Positions 16,186 to 24,851 of a stretch of DNA of 64,000 nt are shown here, piece by piece (position 1 is the first letter of the stretch; every line of letters starts with the position of its first letter). Location: assembly GCA_007121015.1 (NCBI GenBank), contig SKMN01000020.1:1-64000 (forward strand), read 5' to 3'. The notes under the pieces were generated by a model. The model was given only the letters and a program-made list of their open reading frames with translations, was not told where the DNA came from and did no database searches. This stretch comes from Coriobacteriia bacterium. Lineage in GTDB: Bacteria > Actinomycetota > Coriobacteriia > Anaerosomatales > SLCP01. The position numbers were made by a program, and so were the translations under genes.

Positions 16186-17226
16186 GTGTGTCTTCGTGCC
16201 ATCGCACCCAGGGCGGCAGGGCTCCTCGTCGCACTCGCACTCTTCGCCACCTCCGGCGCACTGGCATGGGCGGTCGCCGACGACTACGCGACCCGCATGT
16301 TCATCCCGGCCGGCGTCACGTTGACCGGAGGCCACGACCTCGGAGGCTTGACGGCCGAGGAGGCGCGAGAGGTCATGGCCGAGGAGGTCGTCGCGCCGCT
16401 CCACGCGCCCGTCGACGTGTCGTTCGATGATCTGGCGTTCACGCTCGACCCAGCCGAATACCTCTCCGTCGACGTCGATGCCGCCGTCACGGAAGCGTTC
16501 GAGCCGGTCCGCGACTCCACCATCAACGAGCGGGTATGGCGCACCCTGGCCGAGGTGCCCGTCTACCACGACGTCGTCCCCGCGCTCGGGCTCGACGAGG
16601 AGGGTCTGGTGGTGGCGGTGAGGATAATGGCGTCCGCGATCGACACCCCCGCGATCGATGCTTCGATCTCGATCGAGGCAGGCGCGGTAACGATCCAGGA
16701 GTCGCAGCCCGGGCGTGCTACCGAGGTCACCGCTGCCGTCTCCGCCATAAGCGCGGCGATGCTCGCCGGCGAGAAGCAGGTCTCGCTACCCGTCGCCGAC
16801 GTGCCACCCGCCGTGAGCGAGGCCGATCTGGGCAAGACGATCGTCGTGTCGCTCGGGTCGCGGCGCCTCGAACTCTACGAGGGGGTCGAGGTCGACCGCA
16901 CGTACCGCGTCGCGGTAGGCAAGCCTGGCTACTCCACGCCGCGCGGCGAGTGGGAGATCACGCTGAGGCGCTACATGCCGACATGGGGCAATCCCGGCAG
17001 CGCCTGGGCGGCCGATATGCCCAAGACCATCCCCCCGGGGCCGAACAACCCCCTCGGCACGCGGGCACTCAACCTCAACGCCCGCGGTATCCGCATACAC
17101 GGGACGCCGGACGTGAGATCGATCGGCACTGCAGCGAGTCACGGTTGCATCCGCATGGTGCGCAGAGACGTAGAGGAGCTCTACGATCTGGTGGAGGTCG
17201 GCACGCCGGTGCTCATCGTCCGGTAG
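16186..17226 (+). CDS. L,D-transpeptidase (YkuD) with N-terminal substrate-like domain
   Basis: A 346-residue secreted or anchored protein: hydrophobic segment about residues 9-30, a region of repeated beta/alpha type resembling the peptidoglycan-binding domain found before YkuD, and a C-terminal YkuD domain (about 225-346). The active-site motif is HGTPDVRSIGTAASHGCIRM, with the catalytic Cys in SHGCIRM. It forms 3-3 crosslinks in peptidoglycan. The GTG start is fixed by GGAGG 7 nt upstream; the much longer in-frame reading from 16051 lacks any site. Convergent with the 14-haem cytochrome gene. Confidence 0.92.
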   Translation: MCLRAIAPRAAGLLVALALFATSGALAWAVADDYATRMFIPAGVTLTGGHDLGGLTAEEAREVMAEEVVAPLHAPVDVSFDDLAFTLDPAEYLSVDVDAAVTEAFEPVRDSTINERVWRTLAEVPVYHDVVPALGLDEEGLVVAVRIMASAIDTPAIDASISIEAGAVTIQESQPGRATEVTAAVSAISAAMLAGEKQVSLPVADVPPAVSEADLGKTIVVSLGSRRLELYEGVEVDRTYRVAVGKPGYSTPRGEWEITLRRYMPTWGNPGSAWAADMPKTIPPGPNNPLGTRALNLNARGIRIHGTPDVRSIGTAASHGCIRMVRRDVEELYDLVEVGTPVLIVR

Positions 17227-17242
17227 GCAGGACGGCTGGCCG

Positions 17243-20200
17243 TCAGTATTGCAGCCAGACCGTGTCGAGGTAGAGGGCGTGGTCCTCGTGTCCGCCGCTC
17301 GTATGATCGATGCGGATGCGGAGCTCTTGTCCACCGGAGACGAACGAATCATCGGCCAGCGGGTACGTGTACATCCCATCGATCGACGCTGTGGGCAGCA
17401 TGCCGAGGACGACCCACCCAGGCGCGTCGTAGTCCCACGCCTCGACGTTCACGTTGTGGCCGAGGCCTACGCCCGCAGGGTCGTAGCGGCCCCAGATCCG
17501 AAAGCCGACAGGTGTCGACGTGACGCTCTCGAAACCGACTTCCACGCGCATGGCGTTGCTGCCCTGCTTCTCGTACGCGATGAAGTACTCGCCGTCCGGC
17601 GTCTCGGGTTCGCCCTCACCCGTCAGCTCCTCGATGCCACCGGACGTGCCCGCCCCGAATCCGTCCACTGCGGTGACGGATGTCGGCAGCAGCGTCCCGA
17701 CGACGCGACTGTACGCATTAGCGGTACTCCCAAGATGGCACGACGTGAAGCACGCTCCACCGTTGGCGGCGTCGACCCAGTCGACGTCGGTCCGGATGAG
17801 GTAGCGGTTCACGCTGCCGTGGTTGGTGTGACACGTCTGGCAGCTGAGCCCGAAGTCGCTCACGTGACGCGAGTGAAGCTGCGCGCCGGTAGTGGCGTCG
17901 TAGAACTCGCTGCCTTCCGCGTCATCGTGGTAGACGCCGTAGTCGTGACAGCCGTAGCACAGCATACCCCCGTCACCGGGCAAGATGCCGAGGATCGCCG
18001 AGGAGAGCAGCGGCGACGCCGGACTCACGTGCGGCCCGCGCGGAGCGGCCGGTGGAACTGCTTCCGCTTCCGCGTTGCCGTGACAGTCGACGCAGTGGAT
18101 CTGGGCTTCGGTGACGTCGTGCTCGCTCATCACGGGGTGCGCCGAACTGCTCGGCTCGGTCGAGTCGAACTCCGCCGCCACGTCACGCGGCGACCCGCCC
18201 CACGATGCCGGACCGTGACACTTGAAGCACGTCTCGTACTCGTAGTCGACTCCCCGCTTCAGAGTGTCACCCGCCGGGTCGTAGCCCCACGAACCCTTGA
18301 GGACGCCATAGACCTCGGGGGCCGGAGCGGTCGAAGCGTCGGCGACGTGCACGTTGTGACAATCGACGCACTCGGCGTGACGCGGGAATGAGCCTTGCTC
18401 CGTCGAATCGTGCGCTCCAGGGATCGCACTCGCCGGGTGACGGCTACGCCCCACCGGACCGAGGTCGGCAACCGCGATGCCGGGTGTTTCGCCGGCCAAC
18501 TCGACGCCGCCGGCCCAAAGATCCTCGTCGCGCACGAACGCGCTACCGTTCCAGTGCAACGACTGGACCGACGGTGAGACCGACTGGTCGACATCGCGCG
18601 AGAACAGGCCCGCGTTGGCAACGGCGACCTGGAGAAGCCCATCACCGTTCACGTCACCTGCCGCGAGGGAGGAGGTAGAGACCCGCTCCCCGGTCACCAC
18701 GTCGCTACGGTCGCCGAGCGTCCCGCCAGAGACCCCGAAGATACTCACGGCACTGTCGCCTGCTTCGTTACGGACGGCCACTGCAACGCCGAAGCCGCCG
18801 CCCGGCATGAACCCGTCGACGAGGGTGTCCCACGCGCGCGGCGAGCCAGCGGGAGCGGCAACCTCGTAGGTGTCGTCGAGCACGCCCTCGGCCGAGTAGA
18901 CGGAGATCGTAGGCGGAGCAACGTCCGCCTCCGCGATGACGATCCCGGGCCCGGTGTCAACGCCATCGCTGACGAGGTCAGGTCCGATCGACGGTCCACG
19001 CGCCCCGTCGGCAACGGGGAAGGTATCGGTCGCGAGCGTGGCCGCGTCGGGCTGTCTCATCACGTGTGCTTCCCAGGGGCTCGTAAGCTCCTCGGCGGAG
19101 CGCGCGGTCACCACGAGCTGCGCGTCGGAGATCCCGAGGCCGAGATCGCCCGTGGCGATACCGCTCGCGTCGTACCCGACATCGAACGGGCCACCGAGCG
19201 GCGCATCGACGCGCACGAGCCCGGAACCTTCCTGGTAGCGGTAGATGCGCAGCGTGCTCGAGCCGTCCCAATCCGCGCTTACGACCGCGATCTCCGGAAG
19301 ACCGCTGCCGTCGAGGACGAAGTCTCCCACCGCCACCAGCGACGCGGTCGCCTCGAGCGAGTAGGGCGTGGATGCGAGTCCCGCGAGCACGTCGTACCGG
19401 TAGACGTGGAGTCGTCCGGGATCACCCGGATCCGCGACCACCAGGTCCGTGCCGCCGTTGCCGTCGATACCTCCGTACGCGACCGCCACAGAACCGCTCC
19501 GCGCCTCAGGAGCTGTAGGCGCGTACCGGCGTGGCCCTTCGAGCGAGCGTGGCGCGTCCTCGTCGACACCCGTATACACGTGCAGCGAACCGTACGCGTG
19601 CGGCAGGTTCTCCGGGTCGTAGACGACCACGACCTCCTCGCCTGACAGGTCGGGTCCCACGGCCATCGATGCGAAGTCGGTCGCAGCAGGCCCGGTGTCG
19701 TTGTGACACCCGTAGCACAGGTCGCGACCCTCGACCTCCGCGAGCGCGTCGATCACGCCTCCTCGGCCGTCTTCGCGTCCCATGGGGTTGTGGCACGACT
19801 GGCACTCGCCGGCGAGACGTGTGGCGTCCTCGGAGGCCCACTCGCCCAGCGGCGCGACGGTGGCCACGGTCGAACCGTGCGAAGACGCCGAGTACACCGG
19901 CTTCCCGTCCCACGTCGTCACGGTGTCGGCTTCCTCGTGGCAGACGTAGCACAGCGTGCGGTCGTTCGCCTCGATGATTGCGACTGCAGGTGCAGCGGGG
20001 GTGGTGAACTCGCTTCTGATGAGCGGCGCGATCGCGGAGCCATGCGACTCGTGGCAGATCGAGCACGTGATGTCGGTCCCGAGAGCAGAGATATCGAGCC
20101 TGTAGTGCGCGGTGTCGCTGTAGACGCCGAGCCCTCGGAAGCGGTTGTCCTCGCGCGCCTCGAAATGGCACGTGGCGCAGTACTCCTCGGCGGCGTGGAA

Positions 20201-20767
20201 CTCGACACCGTCCGCGGTACGCGAACGCAGGAGCGCGGTGTAGGGCTCCTCGGACTCAGTGCGCGCCGTCCCGTGCGTGTCGTGACAGCTGCTGCACTGC
20301 TTGGGCGAGGGTCCGTACGCCGAGGATCCAGGGGCGATCAGGTGCGTAGAGTCTTTCGTGAACGCGGACTGTACGTCGGTGCCGGACCCGAGGGCGTCGA
20401 CGCCGTGGCACGTGAAGCACAGAGCGGTGTCCCCGCCGTTCGGCTCTCCGTCAGCCGGCGGAGCGGCGATGACGAGCGCCGAACCGGTCGTGTCCCACGA
20501 CCCTGCTTCAGCGCGCTCGACGACACCCGGGGCGCTGTGGCCGCGGTGACACATCGCGCACGCTTCGGGCGTGTCGCCATAGACGACGTGGGGGGCTGTC
20601 GACGCGTACGCCGGCACAGCAGCCAGCGCTACGAAGGCTGCTGTGATGAGCACGCCCTCGAGCACCTTGCCCCATGTCCCCACAGCGGTGCTCTCGCTCC
20701 ACTCGCGGGCACCGTGACCATGCGTCATCGGCCACATCCGTCCTGGAATCGTCTCGACGAGGGCCAT
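17243..20767 (-). CDS. 14-haem cytochrome with internal FG-GAP beta-propeller
   Basis: A 1174-residue exported protein. After a signal sequence or anchor (about 36-56) there are eight CXXCH motifs (CAMCH to CYGCH, about 70-365), many in doubled-CXXCH style with CHxxHG. A haem-free region (about 380-790) holds FG-GAP-like repeats such as DGNGGTDLVVAD and DVNGDGLLQVAVAN, which fold as a beta-propeller. Six more haem sites follow, the last CFTSCH (CXXXCH), then a C-terminal beta-sandwich of about 150 residues ending at the stop. It may be a surface-exposed electron conduit or terminal reductase; this arrangement is not a standard family. It is last in a four-gene operon, 38 bp after the NHL gene. 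Confidence 0.88.
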   Translation of the reverse strand: MALVETIPGRMWPMTHGHGAREWSESTAVGTWGKVLEGVLITAAFVALAAVPAYASTAPHVVYGDTPEACAMCHRGHSAPGVVERAEAGSWDTTGSALVIAAPPADGEPNGGDTALCFTCHGVDALGSGTDVQSAFTKDSTHLIAPGSSAYGPSPKQCSSCHDTHGTARTESEEPYTALLRSRTADGVEFHAAEEYCATCHFEAREDNRFRGLGVYSDTAHYRLDISALGTDITCSICHESHGSAIAPLIRSEFTTPAAPAVAIIEANDRTLCYVCHEEADTVTTWDGKPVYSASSHGSTVATVAPLGEWASEDATRLAGECQSCHNPMGREDGRGGVIDALAEVEGRDLCYGCHNDTGPAATDFASMAVGPDLSGEEVVVVYDPENLPHAYGSLHVYTGVDEDAPRSLEGPRRYAPTAPEARSGSVAVAYGGIDGNGGTDLVVADPGDPGRLHVYRYDVLAGLASTPYSLEATASLVAVGDFVLDGSGLPEIAVVSADWDGSSTLRIYRYQEGSGLVRVDAPLGGPFDVGYDASGIATGDLGLGISDAQLVVTARSAEELTSPWEAHVMRQPDAATLATDTFPVADGARGPSIGPDLVSDGVDTGPGIVIAEADVAPPTISVYSAEGVLDDTYEVAAPAGSPRAWDTLVDGFMPGGGFGVAVAVRNEAGDSAVSIFGVSGGTLGDRSDVVTGERVSTSSLAAGDVNGDGLLQVAVANAGLFSRDVDQSVSPSVQSLHWNGSAFVRDEDLWAGGVELAGETPGIAVADLGPVGRSRHPASAIPGAHDSTEQGSFPRHAECVDCHNVHVADASTAPAPEVYGVLKGSWGYDPAGDTLKRGVDYEYETCFKCHGPASWGGSPRDVAAEFDSTEPSSSAHPVMSEHDVTEAQIHCVDCHGNAEAEAVPPAAPRGPHVSPASPLLSSAILGILPGDGGMLCYGCHDYGVYHDDAEGSEFYDATTGAQLHSRHVSDFGLSCQTCHTNHGSVNRYLIRTDVDWVDAANGGACFTSCHLGSTANAYSRVVGTLLPTSVTAVDGFGAGTSGGIEELTGEGEPETPDGEYFIAYEKQGSNAMRVEVGFESVTSTPVGFRIWGRYDPAGVGLGHNVNVEAWDYDAPGWVVLGMLPTASIDGMYTYPLADDSFVSGGQELRIRIDHTSGGHEDHALYLDTVWLQY

Positions 20768-20805
20768 GCCGGGACCCCCGGAAATCCACCCGACCAGTAT
20801 ACCTG

Positions 20806-22392
20806 TTACCGTCGCGTGCCGCGACTGCCGCTACCCGACCGGCGAGCCCTCCGCTCCATCTGGTCCGATCCGTGCTTCTTCGGCGGGAGCGCGAACTCCT
20901 CCACGAAGCCGGCGACGTCGAGCAACTCCACTCCGCGAGCACCGGCGACAGTCGCCAGCATCGGGTCGCCGGTAAGCAGGACGTGGTGCCTGAGCGCGAG
21001 CGACAGCGTCTCGGAGTTCGCGTCTCCAAGCTCGTAGTCGCGTGCGATCTCCACGACGTCAGGGTGCGAGAACTCCGAGACCTCCGCGCGTGGCCCGGGT
21101 CGCCGGGGAGCATTCCTGGCGACCGTCGGAGTGAGGACGAGACGGACGCGGCGCCACTCCCATGCGGGATCGACAGATGCACGCAGCTCCTCGAGCGCCT
21201 CCCGCGAAACCACCACCCGGACCGGGCGGACGAACCACACGAGTGCCAGGGGCGCAAGCAGAAGGGGACCCGAGAGAAGACCGAGCCAGCTTGGACCGCC
21301 CTCCCACACGAGTGCGGCCAGACCACGCGCGTCGGGCCACTCGTACACCTGGATGCGAGCGTTGCCGGTGTCGGCGACGAATAGCGCAGTCTCGGTGACT
21401 GCCACATCGTTGGGGAACTGCAGCATGCCGCCCCCGCTCCCCGGCCCACCTACCCTACCCACCTCGGACCCGATGTCGCTCACGAGCACCACCTCGTGTG
21501 AGAACGCATCGATGAGCGCGAAGTGCGGTCGGGAGCCGGGTTCGCCTATCTCGAGCCTCGCAAGCCCCCGCACGAGCCGGCCGAGGGGCACCGAGCGCAC
21601 CACCTCGCCCGCACTACCGAGCTCGACGAGGCGGCGATTGTTGCTGTCGGCCACCCAGACCCGCCCCTCCGAGGCGACGACGGCGTTGGGGAAGTCGAAC
21701 GCGACCGACGGGGTCGTCTCCTCGGCCGCCTCCACGGAGGGAACCACGCCGAGCACCTCGCCCCCACGGCTCATGTGCCAGACCCGGTGTTCGTCTGCGA
21801 CGTCCGTTACGTAGATACTGCCGTCGTCGGCGCGAGCGACTGCGATCGGAGCCCAGGCCTCGACCGCAGCCGACTCCTCGGCAAAGCGGCCGACCGGGGT
21901 CACGGTCTCGACGAACGAGCCGTCGAACCCGAACACGAGGAGTGCGCGAAGCGAACGATCGGTCACGAGCAGCTCGCGGGCGTCCTCATCCCCGGCGAGA
22001 TAGAGGGGGACCTCGAGGCGGTCGTCGCCGATGACGCCCTCGAACGCGCCCCCCTCCCGGAAGACGGCCACGTGACCGGCGAGCGAATCGGCGACGTACA
22101 CCGTGCCGGCGATGACAGAGACGCCGACCGGCCGGCGCAGAGCGCTCTCGCCGGTGCCGGCGAACCCGTACGCGAACACGGGAGCCGATACGGCGGGTGT
22201 CGTTTCGGGCGCCGGTGCGCCCTCGGCACGTCCTCCCAGGATGCGCCTGGCGTCACTCGAGACGCCGAGGACACCGATGGCGAACAGGACACACACTGCG
22301 GTCACGAGCACGCGCCTGCGTCGACGCAGCCCCGGTAGCCGGGTAGCCGGCCCTGTCCGAGAAGCGCCGGGCGCGGGAGCGTGACCGCTCAC
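20806..22392 (-). CDS. NHL beta-propeller, membrane helix and PIN-like domain protein (copy 1)
   Basis: A 528-residue protein: N-terminal membrane helix (about 27-45), six or so NHL repeats (phrases such as LRRPVGVSVIAGTVYVADS, VWVADSNNRRLVEL, MLQFPNDVAV, LFVADTGNARIQVYEW), a second membrane helix (about 375-395) and a C-terminal domain of about 130 residues. That domain ends with LLTGDPMLATVAGARGVELLDVAGFVEEF, the pattern of a PIN-domain C-terminal half; the early acidic residue of true PIN nucleases is not obvious. The propeller would lie outside and the PIN-like domain inside. A paralog sits at 30958-32490; both are next to multihaem genes, suggesting a role in assembling or docking them. 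Function unknown. Confidence 0.75.
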   Translation of the reverse strand: MSGHAPAPGASRTGPATRLPGLRRRRRVLVTAVCVLFAIGVLGVSSDARRILGGRAEGAPAPETTPAVSAPVFAYGFAGTGESALRRPVGVSVIAGTVYVADSLAGHVAVFREGGAFEGVIGDDRLEVPLYLAGDEDARELLVTDRSLRALLVFGFDGSFVETVTPVGRFAEESAAVEAWAPIAVARADDGSIYVTDVADEHRVWHMSRGGEVLGVVPSVEAAEETTPSVAFDFPNAVVASEGRVWVADSNNRRLVELGSAGEVVRSVPLGRLVRGLARLEIGEPGSRPHFALIDAFSHEVVLVSDIGSEVGRVGGPGSGGGMLQFPNDVAVTETALFVADTGNARIQVYEWPDARGLAALVWEGGPSWLGLLSGPLLLAPLALVWFVRPVRVVVSREALEELRASVDPAWEWRRVRLVLTPTVARNAPRRPGPRAEVSEFSHPDVVEIARDYELGDANSETLSLALRHHVLLTGDPMLATVAGARGVELLDVAGFVEEFALPPKKHGSDQMERRARRSGSGSRGTRR

Positions 22393-22396
22393 GTCG

Positions 22397-23290
22397 TCAC
22401 TGTCCCGCGATCGCTCTCGCAGCCGCGATCATCGCGTCCTTGTGTTCGGCGGGGTTGTCCGAGGTCGTGTAGAACTCCAGCGAGACCATGATGCCACGGT
22501 CGAGCATGCCGAGGCGGACGTAGTTGGGGCGCGTGCCGATATAGCCCTCCAGGCTGCCGATGGAGATATCCTCTCCCGCCGTGGGGAAAGGTCGCCGGAC
22601 ACGCTCGTCGAGCATCCGCCGTGCGTGTGCGATGTCCCCGAACTGCTCGACCTCGACAGAGAGCTGGACGATCGAGCCCTGCTGCTCCGGAAGGTAGTCG
22701 CGGAAGAGCACGAACGGATCGGACGTGACCGACTGGCCGACGAAGCCGGGGATGCGGTCGGGGATGTAGTGAGTGAGGTTGGCGATGGGCCCTACCGGGT
22801 CTTGCCCACCCGTGTCGCCACCTGGCGTCTGGTCGCCCGATCCGCCGGGCGAACCGCCGCCGGCAGACCCGCCGGGAGTGCCGTTACCGGGTGCCGTCGC
22901 CGCGTCCCCTGACGAGCCGTCCCCGCCTGCGCGCAGACTGGCGAGCCGCGAACTCGTGTTCCTGAACGAGGGGTCTTCCTCGGCGATCTCCTCGAACGCG
23001 CGCTTCGCGGCCTCGAGGTCGCCAGCGGCGAGCGATCGCTCGGCCTCCTCATAGAGGGCCGCGAGTTTCTCGTGGAAGTCGCACGTGATCACGCGGGTGG
23101 TCACGCCGTGGTCGGCGACCTCGTCGGCGGGCACCTCCCGCAACTCGACCGTGTCGGAGACGACATGCCCCTCCGTGCAGAGGACGATCTCGCCGGTCTC
23201 GACCTGTACCATCTGCTTGCTGCACCCTGGCGCGACGAGCATGACGGCGACGAGCGCCGCGGCCATCGTCGTGGTGATCAAGTGCCTCAT
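22397..23290 (-). CDS. Lipoprotein with TPR-like helix pair and Gly/Pro linker
   Basis: A 297-residue protein with a lipoprotein signal (MLVAPGCSK; Cys about residue 25). Residues 30-80 include two cysteines (LCTEGHV, ITCDFHEK). A helical pair (LAALYEEAERSLAAGDLEAAKRAFEEIA) is TPR-like. A Gly/Ser/Pro-rich linker (about 125-165) leads to a C-terminal domain of about 130 residues that I do not recognise. AGGAGGT lies 8 nt before the ATG. It overlaps the upstream membrane-protein gene by 4 nt and precedes the NHL gene by 4 bp, so it belongs to the cytochrome operon and probably works at the cell surface with it. Confidence 0.7.
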   Translation of the reverse strand: MRHLITTTMAAALVAVMLVAPGCSKQMVQVETGEIVLCTEGHVVSDTVELREVPADEVADHGVTTRVITCDFHEKLAALYEEAERSLAAGDLEAAKRAFEEIAEEDPSFRNTSSRLASLRAGGDGSSGDAATAPGNGTPGGSAGGGSPGGSGDQTPGGDTGGQDPVGPIANLTHYIPDRIPGFVGQSVTSDPFVLFRDYLPEQQGSIVQLSVEVEQFGDIAHARRMLDERVRRPFPTAGEDISIGSLEGYIGTRPNYVRLGMLDRGIMVSLEFYTTSDNPAEHKDAMIAAARAIAGQ

Positions 23291-24744
23291 CGTGTTCGAC
23301 CTCCTGGTGACCTCACGGCTATCCCGCGCGAACCTCTGTCCCGCACCGTCCGGTACACCGCTTGCGCGACCAGGGCCGCACTCGCGATGCCGAGCGCCGC
23401 GACCTGCGCGTCGACAGGTACGGGCTCGAACACGATGTTCGCATACTCCGTGCCGTAATCGTGCTGTACCTCCGAAGGAATCCACGATATCCACGTTTGT
23501 AGGGGCGTGAATCGCACCCACGCGTACGCGAGGGCGCCCGTCGCGCCACCCGCCACCGCCGCCCACGCACCTGCGAGCGACATGCGTTCGGCCCACGAAG
23601 CCAGCGCGAGCAGGGCGACCGCGAGGACGACCCACCCGCCGACCGTGCGATACCCATCGAGCGTGAAGTTCGCGAGGAACGCCGCTCCGTCCTGCGTGGT
23701 CCCGGTGGAGGTGCCGGCGACACCGGGAGAGCCCATAGCGAACAGCGCCACCGCGACCGACGCCGCAGCGACGACGATGCCCGCCCTGCGGAGCCAGCCG
23801 GCAACATCGCCTGATCGCCGGGTGGGTGCCGGCTGGAGAGCCTGCGTGACCGGAGTCCGCGACGACGCGAGTGCCACGAGGACCGCACCACCTACAGTGA
23901 AGGTCGCCCATCCAGCCGCGTCGAGCAGTATCGGCCGAGGACCGAACACGCCGGTAGCTTCTTCGACGAAGAGCAGCGCCGTGATAGCCGAAGGTGTGAG
24001 CAGGTATGCCGCGCCGGCCGCGTGAGTCCCGACGCGTCGTGCGACCTCTACCGTCAACGCGAACGTGAGCCCTCCGGCGGCGAAGTACGGGAGCGCCTTC
24101 GACGGGGCCGCGAGAGACGCGACGTCACCTCCGGTCTGCGCGAGCGACCACACGAGCGCTCCGAGGAATGCCGCTCCCGCGGCAGGCAGGTAGACCGGAC
24201 GTCTTCCGTGTGTCATCGCCATGCGGGCGATCACCATCACCGCCACCGCGAGCAGTACGCCGGCTGCGATCATCGCTGCCTCGCGATCCGGGTACCTGAC
24301 GAGAAGCGAGAACGAGCTCGGCCGCTCCCAGTTGCCGAGGACCCCCATCGCTCCCGCCGCGCCGAGCACCGCGGCGGCGACCCACACCGGCCTACGCGAC
24401 ACGACCGCAGCGGCGATCATGAGCAACCCGCCTGTGACCGCAGTCGTCCAGAACACGACGACAGCGCCCGGTGGTACGTCCGTAGCGCGGTTCGCGAGCA
24501 CGAAGGCGGGTGCGACCGCGCTTCCAAGGATGCCCGCCGCCGCTACGAGGAGTCCGTCCCGCGCGCCGAGGGCCTTCAGGTCTGCCCGCCGAGGAACCCC
24601 GCCAAGGACCCCGAGGAACACTGCAGCGGCGAATGTGACACCCAGGAGAAGCGACGGGGTGGTCGTGAGAGCTACGACCGCCGTCTGGAAGACGAATGCG
24701 GCAGCCACGGACAGTCCCAGCAGGAGCCACAACACGGCGCTCAC
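23287..24744 (-). CDS. Polytopic membrane protein, EamA-like in part
   Basis: A 485-residue protein with about 14 hydrophobic segments. The portion around FVEEATGVFGPRPILLDAAGW resembles the end of an EamA repeat, so the first ten helices may be a DMT-type carrier fold; the last part carries a longer loop with VRFTPLQTWISWIPSEVQHDYG facing one side of the membrane. The GTG at 24744 has GGGAG 8 nt before it; the upstream in-frame extension is the reverse side of the hexahaem gene and is not real. It begins the four-gene unit with the lipoprotein, NHL and 14-haem genes. Function unknown. Confidence 0.65.
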   Translation of the reverse strand: MSAVLWLLLGLSVAAAFVFQTAVVALTTTPSLLLGVTFAAAVFLGVLGGVPRRADLKALGARDGLLVAAAGILGSAVAPAFVLANRATDVPPGAVVVFWTTAVTGGLLMIAAAVVSRRPVWVAAAVLGAAGAMGVLGNWERPSSFSLLVRYPDREAAMIAAGVLLAVAVMVIARMAMTHGRRPVYLPAAGAAFLGALVWSLAQTGGDVASLAAPSKALPYFAAGGLTFALTVEVARRVGTHAAGAAYLLTPSAITALLFVEEATGVFGPRPILLDAAGWATFTVGGAVLVALASSRTPVTQALQPAPTRRSGDVAGWLRRAGIVVAAASVAVALFAMGSPGVAGTSTGTTQDGAAFLANFTLDGYRTVGGWVVLAVALLALASWAERMSLAGAWAAVAGGATGALAYAWVRFTPLQTWISWIPSEVQHDYGTEYANIVFEPVPVDAQVAALGIASAALVAQAVYRTVRDRGSRGIAVRSPGGRTR

Positions 24745-24783
24745 GGCTATGTCTCCCGTTCGTGAGGGAACCGTAGCAGAAGA

Positions 24784-24812
24784 GGGAGGGCCGGGCTCAG
24801 CCCGACCCTCCC
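24784..24812 (-). terminator. Intrinsic-type terminator after the hexahaem gene
   Basis: Arms GGGAGGG and CGGGC pair with GCCCG and CCCTCCC around a TCA loop, with one mismatch. On the minus strand the hairpin is followed by a short pyrimidine stretch. It lies 39 bp past the hexahaem stop and 39 bp before the next leftward gene, so it probably ends the formate dehydrogenase operon. Confidence 0.7.
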
Positions 24813-24851
24813 CTCGAGTGCGCTCAGAGCGCTCCCGATAGTCGTGCGATG

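Noticed and set aside
22397-23911. 504-residue leftward frame covering the lipoprotein
   Set aside because: The first 207 codons are the antisense/alternate frame of the membrane protein gene; the real start at 23290 has a strong ribosome-binding site.
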